From Sphaeroforma sirkka (taxonomy: Eukaryota > Opisthokonta > Ichthyosporea > Ichthyophonida), in contig LUCW03002471.1 in NCBI GenBank assembly GCA_001586965.3, forward strand, positions 1 through 31,853: 31,853 bases of DNA, written 5' to 3'. The notes beneath the pieces are model-generated. The model saw nothing but the letters and a program-made list of their open reading frames with translations, did no database searches and was not told where the DNA came from. Positions 10,915-23,900 of this stretch are shown here, in pieces. The number at the start of each line of letters is the position of its first letter. Positions within the stretch are counted from its first letter, which is position 1. The position numbers were made by a program, and so were the translations under genes.

Positions 10915-12270
10915 TGAATTAATTCTCGAATAATTGTACAAGCCCCTCTTTAATCTCCAAATGATCTTACAAATACCAGCTAATAATCTTCAAATGTTCC
11001 TACAAATGGTAGTTTAATCCTCAAATGATTGTACCGTATATAGTTAAATCGAAGGTTTGTACAAAACCTATTTTAGTTTTCAAATCGTTGTACAAAATAT
11101 AGTTCAATCATCAATTGAGTGGACATAGTATAGTCAACTTTAAATTATTGTACAACAGGTAGTTTAATTCTCAAATGATTGTACATAATATATTTTCTTC
11201 TACATAAATAATTACAGTTGTTCTTTAAATGATTATACAACAGCTAAGTTTAATAAATTTCTCAAAGGATTCGAAAATATGATTCAATCTCCAAATGACT
11301 GCACATAATGTAGTATAATCTTCAAAAATATTACACAGTCCAGTCTAGTTTAATCTTCAAATATTGTACTTCCAAGTATTTCACTAGTCAAATGAATGTA
11401 CAACGGACATTTTACGTCACAGATGATTGTATACAAGATAGTTTACTTCTCAAATGGTTGTATTAAATATAATTCAATCTCTAAGTAATTGTACATATTC
11501 TAGTTTGATCTTCAAAGGATTGTACAACAGGTAGTTTAATTCTCGAATGGTTGTACGAAATATAGTTCAGTATAAAAATGATTGTATATAATCTAGTTTA
11601 ATCTTGGAATGATTTTACATGTAGTTTAATTCACTATTGATTGTACAAAATATATTTCAATCTCAAAATGATTGAACATAATCTAGTATAATCTTCAAAA
11701 GATTATACAAAGTTCTCAAATGTTTGTACAAAATATATATCAATCATCTAATGATAGTATATAATCGAGTATAACCTGTACAACAGGGAGTTTGATTCTC
11801 AATTGATTATACAAAATACAAGTCATGTTTCTACCAAAACAATTATACAGAATCTTCAAATGATTGTACAAAATGTAGATTTAAACGCAAGGATTGTATA
11901 AAATTTAGTTGAATAAACGATTGTATAAAATCAATTTTTATATCAACTGATTATTCACAATCAAGTTTTATTTCAATTGTTTGTATATCTGAAGTCCTAT
12001 TATTCTCTAACGATTGTACATAATCTACTTTAATTCTCAGGTGATGGTACAGGATATACTTCAACTTCTAATAATTGTACTTGAAGCGATTGTACAAGAT
12101 CCTCAAATGATTGTACATAATTTGCATTTAATTTAATATTATAGAAAATTCAATTTAATCATGAAACTATAGTAGAAAATCTGGTTTAATCGTCAAATGA
12201 TTGTTCAAAATCTAGTATAATCCAAAATATTTTTACATAACCTGTTTAAAATTTCAAACGATTGTACATA
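10915..12270. repeat. Old, diverged minisatellite, unit about 32 bp
   Basis: Roughly 40 diverged copies of a unit containing TCTCAAATGATTGTACA and then TAGTTTAAT. Most copies keep the 8-bp palindrome TTGTACAA or a one-base variant. Copies differ far more than in the array at 16945-21850, so this array is older or no longer homogenised. No gene is seen in it. Confidence 0.9.
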
Positions 12271-12624
12271 ATAATGTACCGTAATAGGTTATATTTATGA
12301 CAATCCATTTACCAAACCAGTTTCATTGATCCTACACACCCGTGCAATCTCCACCTCGCTATAAAAATTATGTATTGCATTTCAAACAAGCTTCGGTCGA
12401 TTTAGGATTGTCTTGTTTCATTTAAAAGACTATTGATGTCCAAACCCCTGAAACGTAACCCTAAAACCCAAAACCCTGAAACATATCGTGACGACGTCAT
12501 TAAGGTGAGGAGGGTGTTTGAACAAACACCGTGGTGAACCACGCACATCCATTATTGAACCGATCCACTGGAGAGTTTACTTGTAACTACTATTCTTTAT
12601 TACTTATATCCTATCTCATCGCTA
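12271..12624 (-). other. 3' flank of the HMG-CoA reductase gene
   Basis: No gene. It contains a degenerate telomere-like CCCTAAAACCC tract at about 12457-12481 and the candidate polyadenylation signal at 12596-12601. Confidence 0.5.
12596..12601 (-). promoter_or_regulatory. Candidate polyadenylation signal AATAAA
   Basis: AATAAA on the minus strand, about 24 bases past the HMG-CoA reductase stop codon, which would give a very short 3' UTR. It is a six-base match in AT-rich DNA, so it is only suggestive. Confidence 0.4.
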
Positions 12625-12834
12625 TCACGGAGAGGGTGAGGCTGCTTGGTCGAGCACTGTGGCGGAGTATGACTTGTGCACGCGTTTGTACTGCTCTTCC
12701 ATGTCCTTGACCTGTTGTCCTGTGGCTAAGTTGAGACTTGATCGGTTGTGCACCAAATGACTGGCCACCAAATGCCCCGCCGCCAACGCCGCCATCAGCG
12801 ACAGCTCACCCGCAAGAACAGTACCACACACAAT
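12625..12834 (-). CDS. HMGCR: HMG-CoA reductase exon 13: C-terminus with catalytic His
   Basis: Acceptor CCGCCATTAG behind a C-rich tract. Encodes [20 protein letters not shown] and [16 protein letters not shown] with the catalytic histidine, the neighbouring HNRS serine, and a C-terminal tail of about 30 residues ending AASPSP. The stop is at 12625-12627. Confidence 0.97.
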   Translation of the reverse strand: MVCGTVLAGELSLMAALAAGHLVASHLVHNRSSLNLATGQQVKDMEEQYKRVHKSYSATVLDQAASPSP

Positions 12835-14883
12835 CTAATGGCGGGGGGGAAGGAGGGGGTAGATAAGCAGGTAGGTGGGGGGGAGTGGGGGGGGGGGGGG
12901 TCTAAAAGAGGGCAAATGATGTCCGAAATCCACTGTGAGTATGGACGCAAAAGTGTACGATGAAACAATGAGTGAGGTACTTGAGGTACAGACAAGTAAC
13001 CTATTGCAGTGTGAACGAGACCAGACACCAGCCACACATTTCTGTGACAATCCATAGAACACTAAATGATACAGTGGAGGTCTTTGGAACAAACCTGTTG
13101 GTCATTCAGGTATATTGACTGGGCCTAGGTGATGGCCGCACTTGTGAGAAATGACTGAACGGAAAAGGATCACACAACAGCAAACTACTTACAGACACAT
13201 ACAATAACAGCCAAGCTATACACCAACAGAAGACTACTTACAGATACTTACAACAACAGCCAAGCTATACACCAACAGACGACTACTTACAGATACTTAC
13301 AACAACAGCCATGCTATACACCAACAGAAGACTACTTACAGATACATACAACAACAGCCATTCTATAGACCAACGGCAGACTACTTACAGATACATACAA
13401 CAACAGCCATTCTATAGACCAACGGCAGACTACTTACAGATACATACAACAACAGCCATGTTATACACCAACAGAACACTACTTACAAATATACACAATA
13501 ACAGCCATGCTATACACCATCAGCAGACTACTTACAGACACATACAATAACAGACATGCTATACACCAACAGAAGACTACCTACAGATACATACAGCAAC
13601 AGCCATGCTATACACCATCAGAAGACTACGTACAAATACACACGCACATGCCACATGAAATTGCACTTAAGTCGCTGATACGCTTTCATCACCGTCGTGT
13701 ACACTAGCATACACACCCTTACCTGAGCTAGCATGCGTGCGTTGGCCCCAGGAGTGTCTCTGTTTGGGCCCTGCACCCCCAAGACGTCTAGTAGGGCCGC
13801 CTGTGCTGGTAACTGCGTACCACCTCCCACTGTCCCCACCTCAATGGACGGCATGGTGCACGACACATACAGGTGTTGGCCGTTGTCCAGGCTCTCCATC
13901 AGCGTCAAGCAGTTGGAGCACTCTGCAAGACGAGTAAGTGCATAACAACACAGAGGGGTGTAACTTGTAAATAGGTTTGGTTGTGTGATGTGCACATGAG
14001 CGCATATGTTCCATGCAAACTGACGTGTAAGTGTCGTCACTAATATGAGCCAATGAGATGCTGGAATTTGTCTCCGCCAATGAGATGCTCAAACTTGTTG
14101 GCTGTGACGTGCATAGAATGCTGCTATGGAGTCACCTGCAATAAAAATTGGAAGCGTAGGCGAACATGGCTGCAATCACGTATCAGAGTACAGAACATGC
14201 ACATGACTACAAGAAAACAGTACATATACACGACGCCTTACCTTAGGGTTTAGCGTTTTTAGGGTTTGCGGTTTCAGTGTTTTAAAATTCCACAGTCGTT
14301 TTTGTTTGATGACACAGTAAAGATTAAATATTCTCTCACACATGCCCATCGTCTGCTGATACAGATGGAGCAGCCACACTATCGCACTACACTCACACTT
14401 TAATTTGAACACATACACAGACAATCACAAAGACACATGTCATGAGCAAGTGTAGGCAACTTGACTACACTCATACTAATTGTAACACATACACAGACAA
14501 TCACAAAGAAACGTATCATGAGCAACTGTAGAGATAATGACTACACTCGCACTATATATAGCAACAGATATACAGACCATCACACAACGCCACATGTCAT
14601 GAGCATCCTTTTATCAAAACTACATTCGCACTATTAGTAACAGATATACTAACAAATATGTGCGCAGATGTTTACACACCCACACTTGCCACAGATACAC
14701 TCGTGCGTGTTCATGTATGCCTATGGTTGCCCCTGTTTACACATACCCACGTTCTGGGCTGCGTCCTGTCCGGTGGCAATAAAGATAGCTGTGACAAGAT
14801 TGGCGGCATGTGCATTGAACCCACCGACCGACCCCGCAAGCGCACTCCCTGCACACAGCACATGGGCATGAATTACGTAAGCG

Positions 14884-14939
<56 letters not shown>

Positions 14940-17900
14940 GAGCAACTGGACAAGCGTATGAAAGAAGAAGAGCCGTTTAGGGTTTGGGATTTAGGGTTTA
15001 GTGTTGAGGGTTAGGATTCAGGGTGATAAAGCAGTCAATACGTAGGCCTATAGTACGCATTTTAAAACCCATCACCTCACAATCAGAGCCAAAAGAGGCA
15101 GCACAGATACTACATATACTATGACGGGGTTTAATGTATTAGGGTATTGTATGCACACGTGTGCATACCACCACACTCCATCAATCACTGCTGGACATCA
15201 ACGCCACTCGGAACATAAAAAGATAACGCACCCACTAGATTCTTAACACCATCACATACACACATCACATACATACATCACGCACCCACTAGATTCTTGG
15301 ACACGTTGAGATGCACCAGCGCCTCGACCGTTGTCTTTAGGACCGTCTCCACCACACTGCTGTCCAGCACAGCCTCACACACCACACTGCGACCGCGTCC
15401 TTTGACCCAATTTACGGCTGTGGCTTTCTTGTCACTGCACAGATTGCTGCTGAGACTGACCACGTGCATGTCGGGAAATTGTTCACTCAGTGTGACGAGG
15501 GCTCTCTCAGTGCCTTTGCTCACCATGTTCATGCCCATGGCATCACCTGTCTCTATACCAAACCGCAAATAAGCCTGCCGCCCAGCCACCGTCACATCCA
15601 CATCCAGCAACCGCGCAAAACGACTGCACAGAGATAGAAAGAGCCAAAAGAGCATGAGATGAGAGCACGCCCATCAACAGACACCAGACTATAAAGCAAC
15701 AGACACCACACTATCAAGCAACAGACGCCAGGTTATGTAGGTCTGTGGAAAAAGTAGGTATGATACATGATGCATATGACACACACATCTGTAGATTTGA
15801 CACTTACATCTGTAGATATGACTCTGATAAGAAGTACCTGGTACTCTCAAACGATGCCTTGATGAGATTGAAGTTGACGTCGACGGCCAACCACTGACAC
15901 AGATCCACACACCGCCGAAGAGTGTCAAACTGCACAACAGGCGCACGTGTCATGCGCTCATGCAGCACAGCGCATGTCACACCACCACACAGTGACAGCG
16001 CCTTCATTCCCCTGCAAAACCACGCGGAATTAAGCGAACGGGTGGGTTTTTAGGGTTTTCAGGCGATGAGTACTATGTACCAGTCAAAGACAGGGCCTTC
16101 GTTCCCTTGCGCAACCACGCGGCATAATCACGTGGAAATAACCACGCGGAAAGAATCACGCGAAGATAATCGCGCGGTTATTTTCAGGCGGAAATATGCG
16201 AACTCGCGGGGTTTAGTCTGAGCAAGGGATGATATATACCACTCAAAATCACGCAAAATTATTCACGCACAATCAAGCACCTGAAATTAACTACGCGCAA
16301 TTCATGGCTAGCAAGATAAGGGACACGTACATGGTACACACGTGGGTTACAGGCACGTGCTAAAAAGACTAATATAAAACTCTTACCCAACTGAGCTGTT
16401 TGCCTCAGGCGAAGTTGGTCACGATACGTATATACATCTGTCGTAGAATGTACATTATGTCTACATATATGTAAATGCGTACATGCATCTGTCGTTGAAT
16501 GTATACTAACGTCTACATATGTCTACATATCTGTACATACGTATATACATCTTTCGTAGAATGTGTACTTACGTCTACATTCTGTCTACATATCTGTAAA
16601 TATGTATATGCATCTGTCGTAGAAAGTGTACTTACGTCTATGTATGTCTACATATCTGTGGATATAGGAACATTCCCACGTGGAGAAGAATCTGTGCTTT
16701 AGCACTTCAGATTTAACATATACAGAGCAATTCCGTATTTGTTCACTCTATCGAATATGAGGCAACTCACCTGTGAGTACTTGCAAGCAAACAACCCTCA
16801 GTCGTTGCCATGGGAACCATCACACGACGGCCATTCAGCAGAAGGGGACCAACAGCACCCACTGGCATAGGGACATAGCCCACCACATTCTCACAGCACA
16901 CGCCTGTGAGATGAATGCGGGTGAGTGTACGACAAAGCCACCACAGCAGATTAATATTGACAACGGATTAACGCAAAGGATCATGAGTGTATTAACAGTG
17001 GGTTAACACAAATGATCATGGGAGTAATAACAGTAGATTGACACAAATGATCATGAGTGTATCAACAGTGGAATAACGCAAATGATCATGAGAGTATTAA
17101 CAGTGAATTAACGCAATGATCATGAGTGTATTAACAGTGGATTAACAAAAATGACCATGAGTGTATTAACAGTGGACTAACGCAATGATCATGAGTGTAT
17201 TGACAGTGAATTAACGCAATGATCATGAGTGTATTAACAGTAGATTAACACGAATGATCATGAGTGTTTTGACAGTTGATTAACGCAAATGATCATAGAG
17301 TGTAATAACAGTGGATTAACACAAATGACCATGAGTGTATTGTCAGTGGATTAACGCAAATGATCATGAGTGTATTGTCAGTGGATTAACGCAAATGATC
17401 ATGAGTGTATTGACAGTGGATTAACAAAATGATCATGAGTGTATTAACCGTGGATTAACACAAATGACCATGAGTGTATTGAAAGTGGATTATCACAAAT
17501 GATCATGAGTGTGTTAACAGTGGATTAACACAATTGATCATGAGTGTATTATCAGTAGATTAACACAATTGATCATGAATGTATAAACAGTGGATAAACA
17601 CAAATGATCATGGGTGTAATAACAGTGAATTAAGGCAATGATCATGAGTGTATTAACAGTGGATTAACACAATCGATCATGAATGTATTAACAGTGGATT
17701 AACACAATTGATCATGGGTGCAATGACAGTGGATTAACACAAATGATCATGAATGTATTAACAGTGGATTAACACAAATGATCATGAGTGTATTAACAGT
17801 GAATTAAGGCAAATGATCATGAGTGTATTAACAGTGGATTAACACAATTGATCATGAATGTATTAACAGTGGATTAACACAAATGACCATGAGTGTATTA

Positions 17901-20900
17901 ACAGTGGACTAACGCAATGATCATGAGTGTAATAACAGTGGATTAACACAAATGACCATGAGTGTAATGACAGTGGATTAACACAAATGACCATGAGTGT
18001 ATTAACAGTGGACTAACGCAATTGATCATGAGTGTATTATCAGTAGATTAACACAAATGATCATGGGTGTATTAACAGTGAATTAAGGCAATGATCATGA
18101 GTGTATTAACAGTGGATTAACATAAATGATCATGGGTGCAATGACAGTGGATTAACACAAATGATCATGAATGTATTAACAGTGGATTAACACAAATGAT
18201 CATGAGTGTATTAACAGTGAATTAAGGCAAATGATCATGAGTGTATTAACAGTGGATTAACACAATTGATCATGAATGTATTAACAGTGGATTAACACAA
18301 ATGACCATGAGTGTATTAACAGTGGACTAACGCAATGATCATGAGTGTAATAACAGTGGATTAACACAAATGACCATGAGTGTAATGACAGTGGATTAAC
18401 ACAAATGATCATGAGTGTATTAACAGTGGATTAACACAAATGACCATGAGTGTAATGACAGTGGATTAACACAAATGACCATGAGTGTAATAACAGTGGA
18501 CTAACGCAATGATCATGAGTGTAATAACAGTGGATTAACACAAATGACCATGAGTGTATTGAAAGTGGATTATCACAAATGATCATGAGTGTGTTAATAG
18601 TGGATTAACACAATTGATCATGAGTGTATTATCAGTAGATTAACACAAATGATCATGGGTGTATTAACAGTGAATTAAGGCAATGATCATGAGTGTATTA
18701 ACAGTGGATTAACACAAATGATCATGGGTGCAATGACAGTGGATTAACACAAATGATCATGAATGTATTAACAGTGGATTAACACAAATGATCATGAGTG
18801 TATTAACAGTGAATTAAGGCAAATGATCATGAGTGTATTAACAGTGGATTAACACAATTGATCATGAATGTATTAACAGTGGATTAACACAAATGACCAT
18901 GAGTGTATTAACAGTGGACTAACGCAATGATCATGAGTGTAATAACAGTGGATTAACACAAATGACCATGAGTGTAATGACAGTGGATTAACACAAATGA
19001 TCATGAGTGTATTAACAGTGGATTAACACAAATGACCATGAGTGTAATGACAGTGGATTAACACAAATGACCATGAGTGTAATAACAGTGGACTAACGCA
19101 ATGATCATGAGTGTAATAACAGTGGATTAACACAAATGACCATGAGTGTATTGAAAGTGGATTATCACAAATGATCATGAGTGTGTTAATAGTGGATTAA
19201 CACAATTGATCATGAGTGTATTATCAGTAGATTAACACAAATGATCATGGGTGTATTAACAGTGAATTAAGGCAATGATCATGAGTGTATTAACAGTGGA
19301 TTAACACAAATGATCATGGGTGCAATGACAGTGGATTAACACAAATGATCATGAATGTATTAACAGTGGATTAACACAAATGATCATGAGTGTATTAACA
19401 GTGAATTAAGGCAAATGATCATGAGTGTATTAACAGTGGATTAACACAATTGATCATGAATGTATTAACAGTGGATTAACACAAATGACCATGAGTGTAT
19501 TAACAGTGGACTAACGCAATGATCATGAGTGTAATAACAGTGGATTAACACAAATGACCATGAGTGTAATGACAGTGGATTAACACAAATGATCATGAGC
19601 GTATTAACAGTGGATTAACACAAATGACCATGAGTGTAATGACAGTGGATTAACACAAATGACCATGAGTGTAATAACAGTGGACTAACGCAATGATCAT
19701 GAGTGTAATAACAGTGGATTAACACAAAATGACCATGAGTGTATTGAAAGTGGATTATCACAAATGATCATGAGTGTGTTAATAGTGGATTAACACAATT
19801 GATCATGAGTGTATTATCAGTAGATTAACACAAATGATCATGGGTGTATTAACAGTGAATTAAGGCAATGATCATGAGTGTATTAACAGTGGATTAACAC
19901 AAATGATCATGGGTGCAAATGACAGTGGATTAACACAAATGATCATGAATGTATTAACAGTGGATTAACACAAATGATCATGAGTGTATTAACAGTGAAT
20001 TAAGGCAAATGATCATGAGTGTATTAACAGTGGATTAACACAATTGATCATGAATGTATTAACAGTGGATTAACACAAATGACCATGAGTGTATTAACAG
20101 TGGACTAACGCAATGATCATGAGTGTAATAACAGTGGATTAACACAAATGACCATGAGTGTAATGACAGTGGATTAACACAAATGATCATGAGTGTATTA
20201 ACAGTGGATTAACACAAATGACCATGAGTGTAATGACAGTGGATTAACACAAATGACCATGAGTGTAATAACCGTGGATTAACACGAATGATCATGAGTG
20301 TAATAACCGTGGATTAACACAAATGATCATGAGTGTTTTGACAGTTGATTAACGCAAATGATCATGCGTGTATTAACAGTGGATTAACACAAATGACCAT
20401 GAGTGTATTGAAAGTGGATTATCACAAATGGTCATGAGTGTGTTAATAGTGGATTAACACAATTGATCATGAGTGTATTATCAGTAGATTAACACAAATG
20501 ATCATGGGTGTAATGACAGTGGATTAACACAAAGGACCATGAGTGTATTAACAGTGGACTAACGCAATGATCATGAGTGTAATAACAGTGGATTAACACA
20601 AATGACCATGAGTGTATTGTCAGTGGATTAACGCAAATGATCATGAGTGTAATAACCGTGGATTAACACGAATGATCATGAGTGTAATAACCGTGGATTA
20701 ACACAAATGATCATGAGTGTTTTGACAGTGGATTAACGCAAATGATCATGAGTGTAATAACCGTGGATTAACACGAATGATCATGAGTGTAATAACCGTG
20801 GATTAACACAAATGATCATGAGTGTTTTGACAGTTGATTAACGCAAATGATCATGAGTGTAATAACCGTGGATTAACACGAATGATCATGAGTGTAATAA

Positions 20901-23900
20901 CCGTGGATTAACACAAATGGTCATGAGTGTTTTGACAGTTGATTAACGCAAATGATCATGAGTGTAAGAACAGTGGATTAACACAAAATGACCATGAGTG
21001 TATTGAAAGTGGATTATCACAAATGATCATGGGTGTATTAACAGTGAATTAAGGCAATGATCATGTGTGTATTAACAGTGGATTAACACAAATGATCATG
21101 AGTGTATTAACAGTGGATTAACACAAATGATCATGGGTGTATTAACAGTGAATTAAGGCAATGATCATGAGTGTATTAACAGTGGATTAACACAAATGAC
21201 CATGAGTGTAATGACAGTGGATTAACACAAAGGACCATGAGTGTATTAACAGTGGACTAACGCAATGATCATGAGTGTAATAACAGTGGATTAACACAAA
21301 TGACCATGAGTGTATTGTCAGTGGATTAACGCAAATGATCATGAGTGTAATAACCGTGGATTAACACGAATGATCATGAGTGTAATAACCGTGGATTAAC
21401 ACAAATGATCATGAGTGTTTTGACAGTTGATTAACGCAAATGATCATGAGTGTAAGAACAGTGGATTAACACAAATGACCATGAGTGTATTGAAAGTGGA
21501 TTATCACAAATGATCATGGGTGTATTAACAGTGGATTAAGGCAATGATCATGTGTGTATTAACAGTGGATTAACACAAATGATCATGAGTGTATTAACAG
21601 TGGATTAAGGCAATGATCATGAGTGTATTAACAGTGGATTAACACAAATGATCATGAGTGTAATAACAATAGATTAACGCAATGATCATGAGTGTATTAA
21701 CACAAATAATCATGAGTGTATTAACACAAATAATCATGAGCGTATTAACACAAATAATCATTAGTGTATTGACAGTGATCTGACATAAACGATCATGAGT
21801 GTATTGACAGTGGATTAATACAAATGATTATGAGTGTATTGACTGTAGGACAGATACCCAATGCAATGTCACTCTCCAATGGACTGTGCCATTGGTCTCG
21901 TGGTTGTAGGGGTTTTTAAAGGGTTAACGCTAAACCCTAAGATTTATATATATTCAAACACATGGTCTCATGTATCACTGTATATGAGAGTGGCACAGTG
22001 TGTAAGTTATGCTAAGATATCGAAACATGTGCGCTACGATTGCTGCTAGCAAATGGACGCGATAAGAGGCGCAAATGCTCTGGTTTTTAGGGTTTTAGGA
22101 ACTCTAAACCCTCACTGAATGAGACAATGGAACTACACACAATGTAACATTGTCCAGTACATACCCAGCACCTAAATTATCAGGACACACCTAGCACCTA
22201 AATTATCAGGACATACCTAGCACCCAAATTATCAGGACATACCCAGCAACTAAATTATCAGGACATACCTGGCAACTAAATTATCAGGACATAACCAGCA
22301 CCCAAATTATCAAGACATACCCAGCAACTAAATTATCAGGAAATACCTAGCACCTAAATTATCAATGAAATATCCAGCACCTAAATTATCAGGACATACC
22401 TAGCACCTAAATTATCGGAACATACCGAGCACCTAAATTATCAGGACACCTAGCACCTAAATTATCAGGACATACCTGGCAACTAAATTATCAGGACATA
22501 CCTAGCACCTACATTATCAGGACATACCTAGCAACTAAATTATCAGGACATACCCAGCACCTAAATTATCAGGACATACCTAGCACCTAAATTTTCAAAA
22601 CATACCCAGCACCTAAATTATCAGGACATACCTAGCACCTGAATTATCAAGGACATATCCAGCACCTAAATTATCAGGACATACCCAGCACCTTCGTATA
22701 GTCCATGCCCTCATACGGAAGGCTGTCCAATAACTGTGCGTTGGTGGCTGATTCTTTAATCTGCGCATTGGCCGTGAGTGGTTTGTCGCTGTGGCTGTGT
22801 GCGTCGTTGTGGTACTGAATGGCATCCTGCGTCAGTAACAGACGTCTTATGCGCACCCCTCGAGTGTAGTCATTCAGCACCTACACAGCAAAAGCAGCCA
22901 ACACTGAGACAAAGCAAATGCATGTGTGCTCGAGTGTAGCCATTCGATTGAGTGCTAGTATCTGGTTCCTAAAGAACCAAAGAAAAGACACGTAACATCA
23001 TATCATCGTAAACACACGCACCCCGATTACGTATATATCTAAATAAAGAATATACGTATATCTACACATGCGAGTATATACCTATATATGTACACATGCA
23101 AGTATATGTATTTATCTACATATGCATGAATATACGCACATATGTACACATGCAAGAATATACGTATATATCTACACATGCAAGTATATACCTATATATC
23201 TACACATGCAAGTATATATATATATATATGCGAGAATATAAGTACGTATCAACACATGCAAGCATATACCTATATATCTACACATGCAAGTATAAACTTA
23301 TAAATCAACACATGCAAATATATGTATATAGCTACAAATGCAAGTATATACTTACTATTTACACATGCAAGTATTTGTTTAAACGCACTCTGTATATCAT
23401 CGAACAAGCAAGCTCAAGCAGAACCACAAAAGCAACCATACACAAGAATACATAAATACATATGCTCGCAAACGACCATAAACGACCATAATCACACATG
23501 CACACTATGTCCTAGCATGCCATCAGGGTTGCTGGTGATGTGACTTCGCCCTACCTTCTCTAGTCTGTGCGGTGGTATCCTCTTGGCTTTCACTAAGCGG
23601 ATCACATCCTCGTCACTCACTGCCTCTGCTCTGCCGTTGTGGATCGCGTTTATCCATCGTTCGTGTGCGTCCTGTGCGCTCGTCTGCTCACTGTCTTCAT
23701 GACTCGCTGTGCGGTCATCCGTCGTCACTGGCACGTCCTTCGCCAACGTGTCCGGAGCATTCGGCTCCTTCACCTGCACATGCGCATGCGTGTTTGTCGC
23801 ATCACAGCCCTCTAGCGTCGCATCTGCTGTCTGTGCTTTGTCACTTGTGCCACGTGGTGTGGTCACTACAACAGTGGGTGATGCGGGAACGATGGTTTGG

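Noticed and set aside
13311-13707. Repetitive open frames in the 49-bp minisatellite
   Set aside because: They lie inside intron 12 of HMG-CoA reductase and exist only because the repeat unit lacks stops in some frames.
16945-21850. Regularly spaced palindromic repeats as a CRISPR array
   Set aside because: There are no unique spacers, the 33-bp units are contiguous, and the context is an intron of a eukaryotic gene.
22962-22980. Perfect small hairpin GGTTCCTAAAGAACC-like as a structured RNA
   Set aside because: A single short stem inside an intron with no other RNA features; chance in a region of this size.
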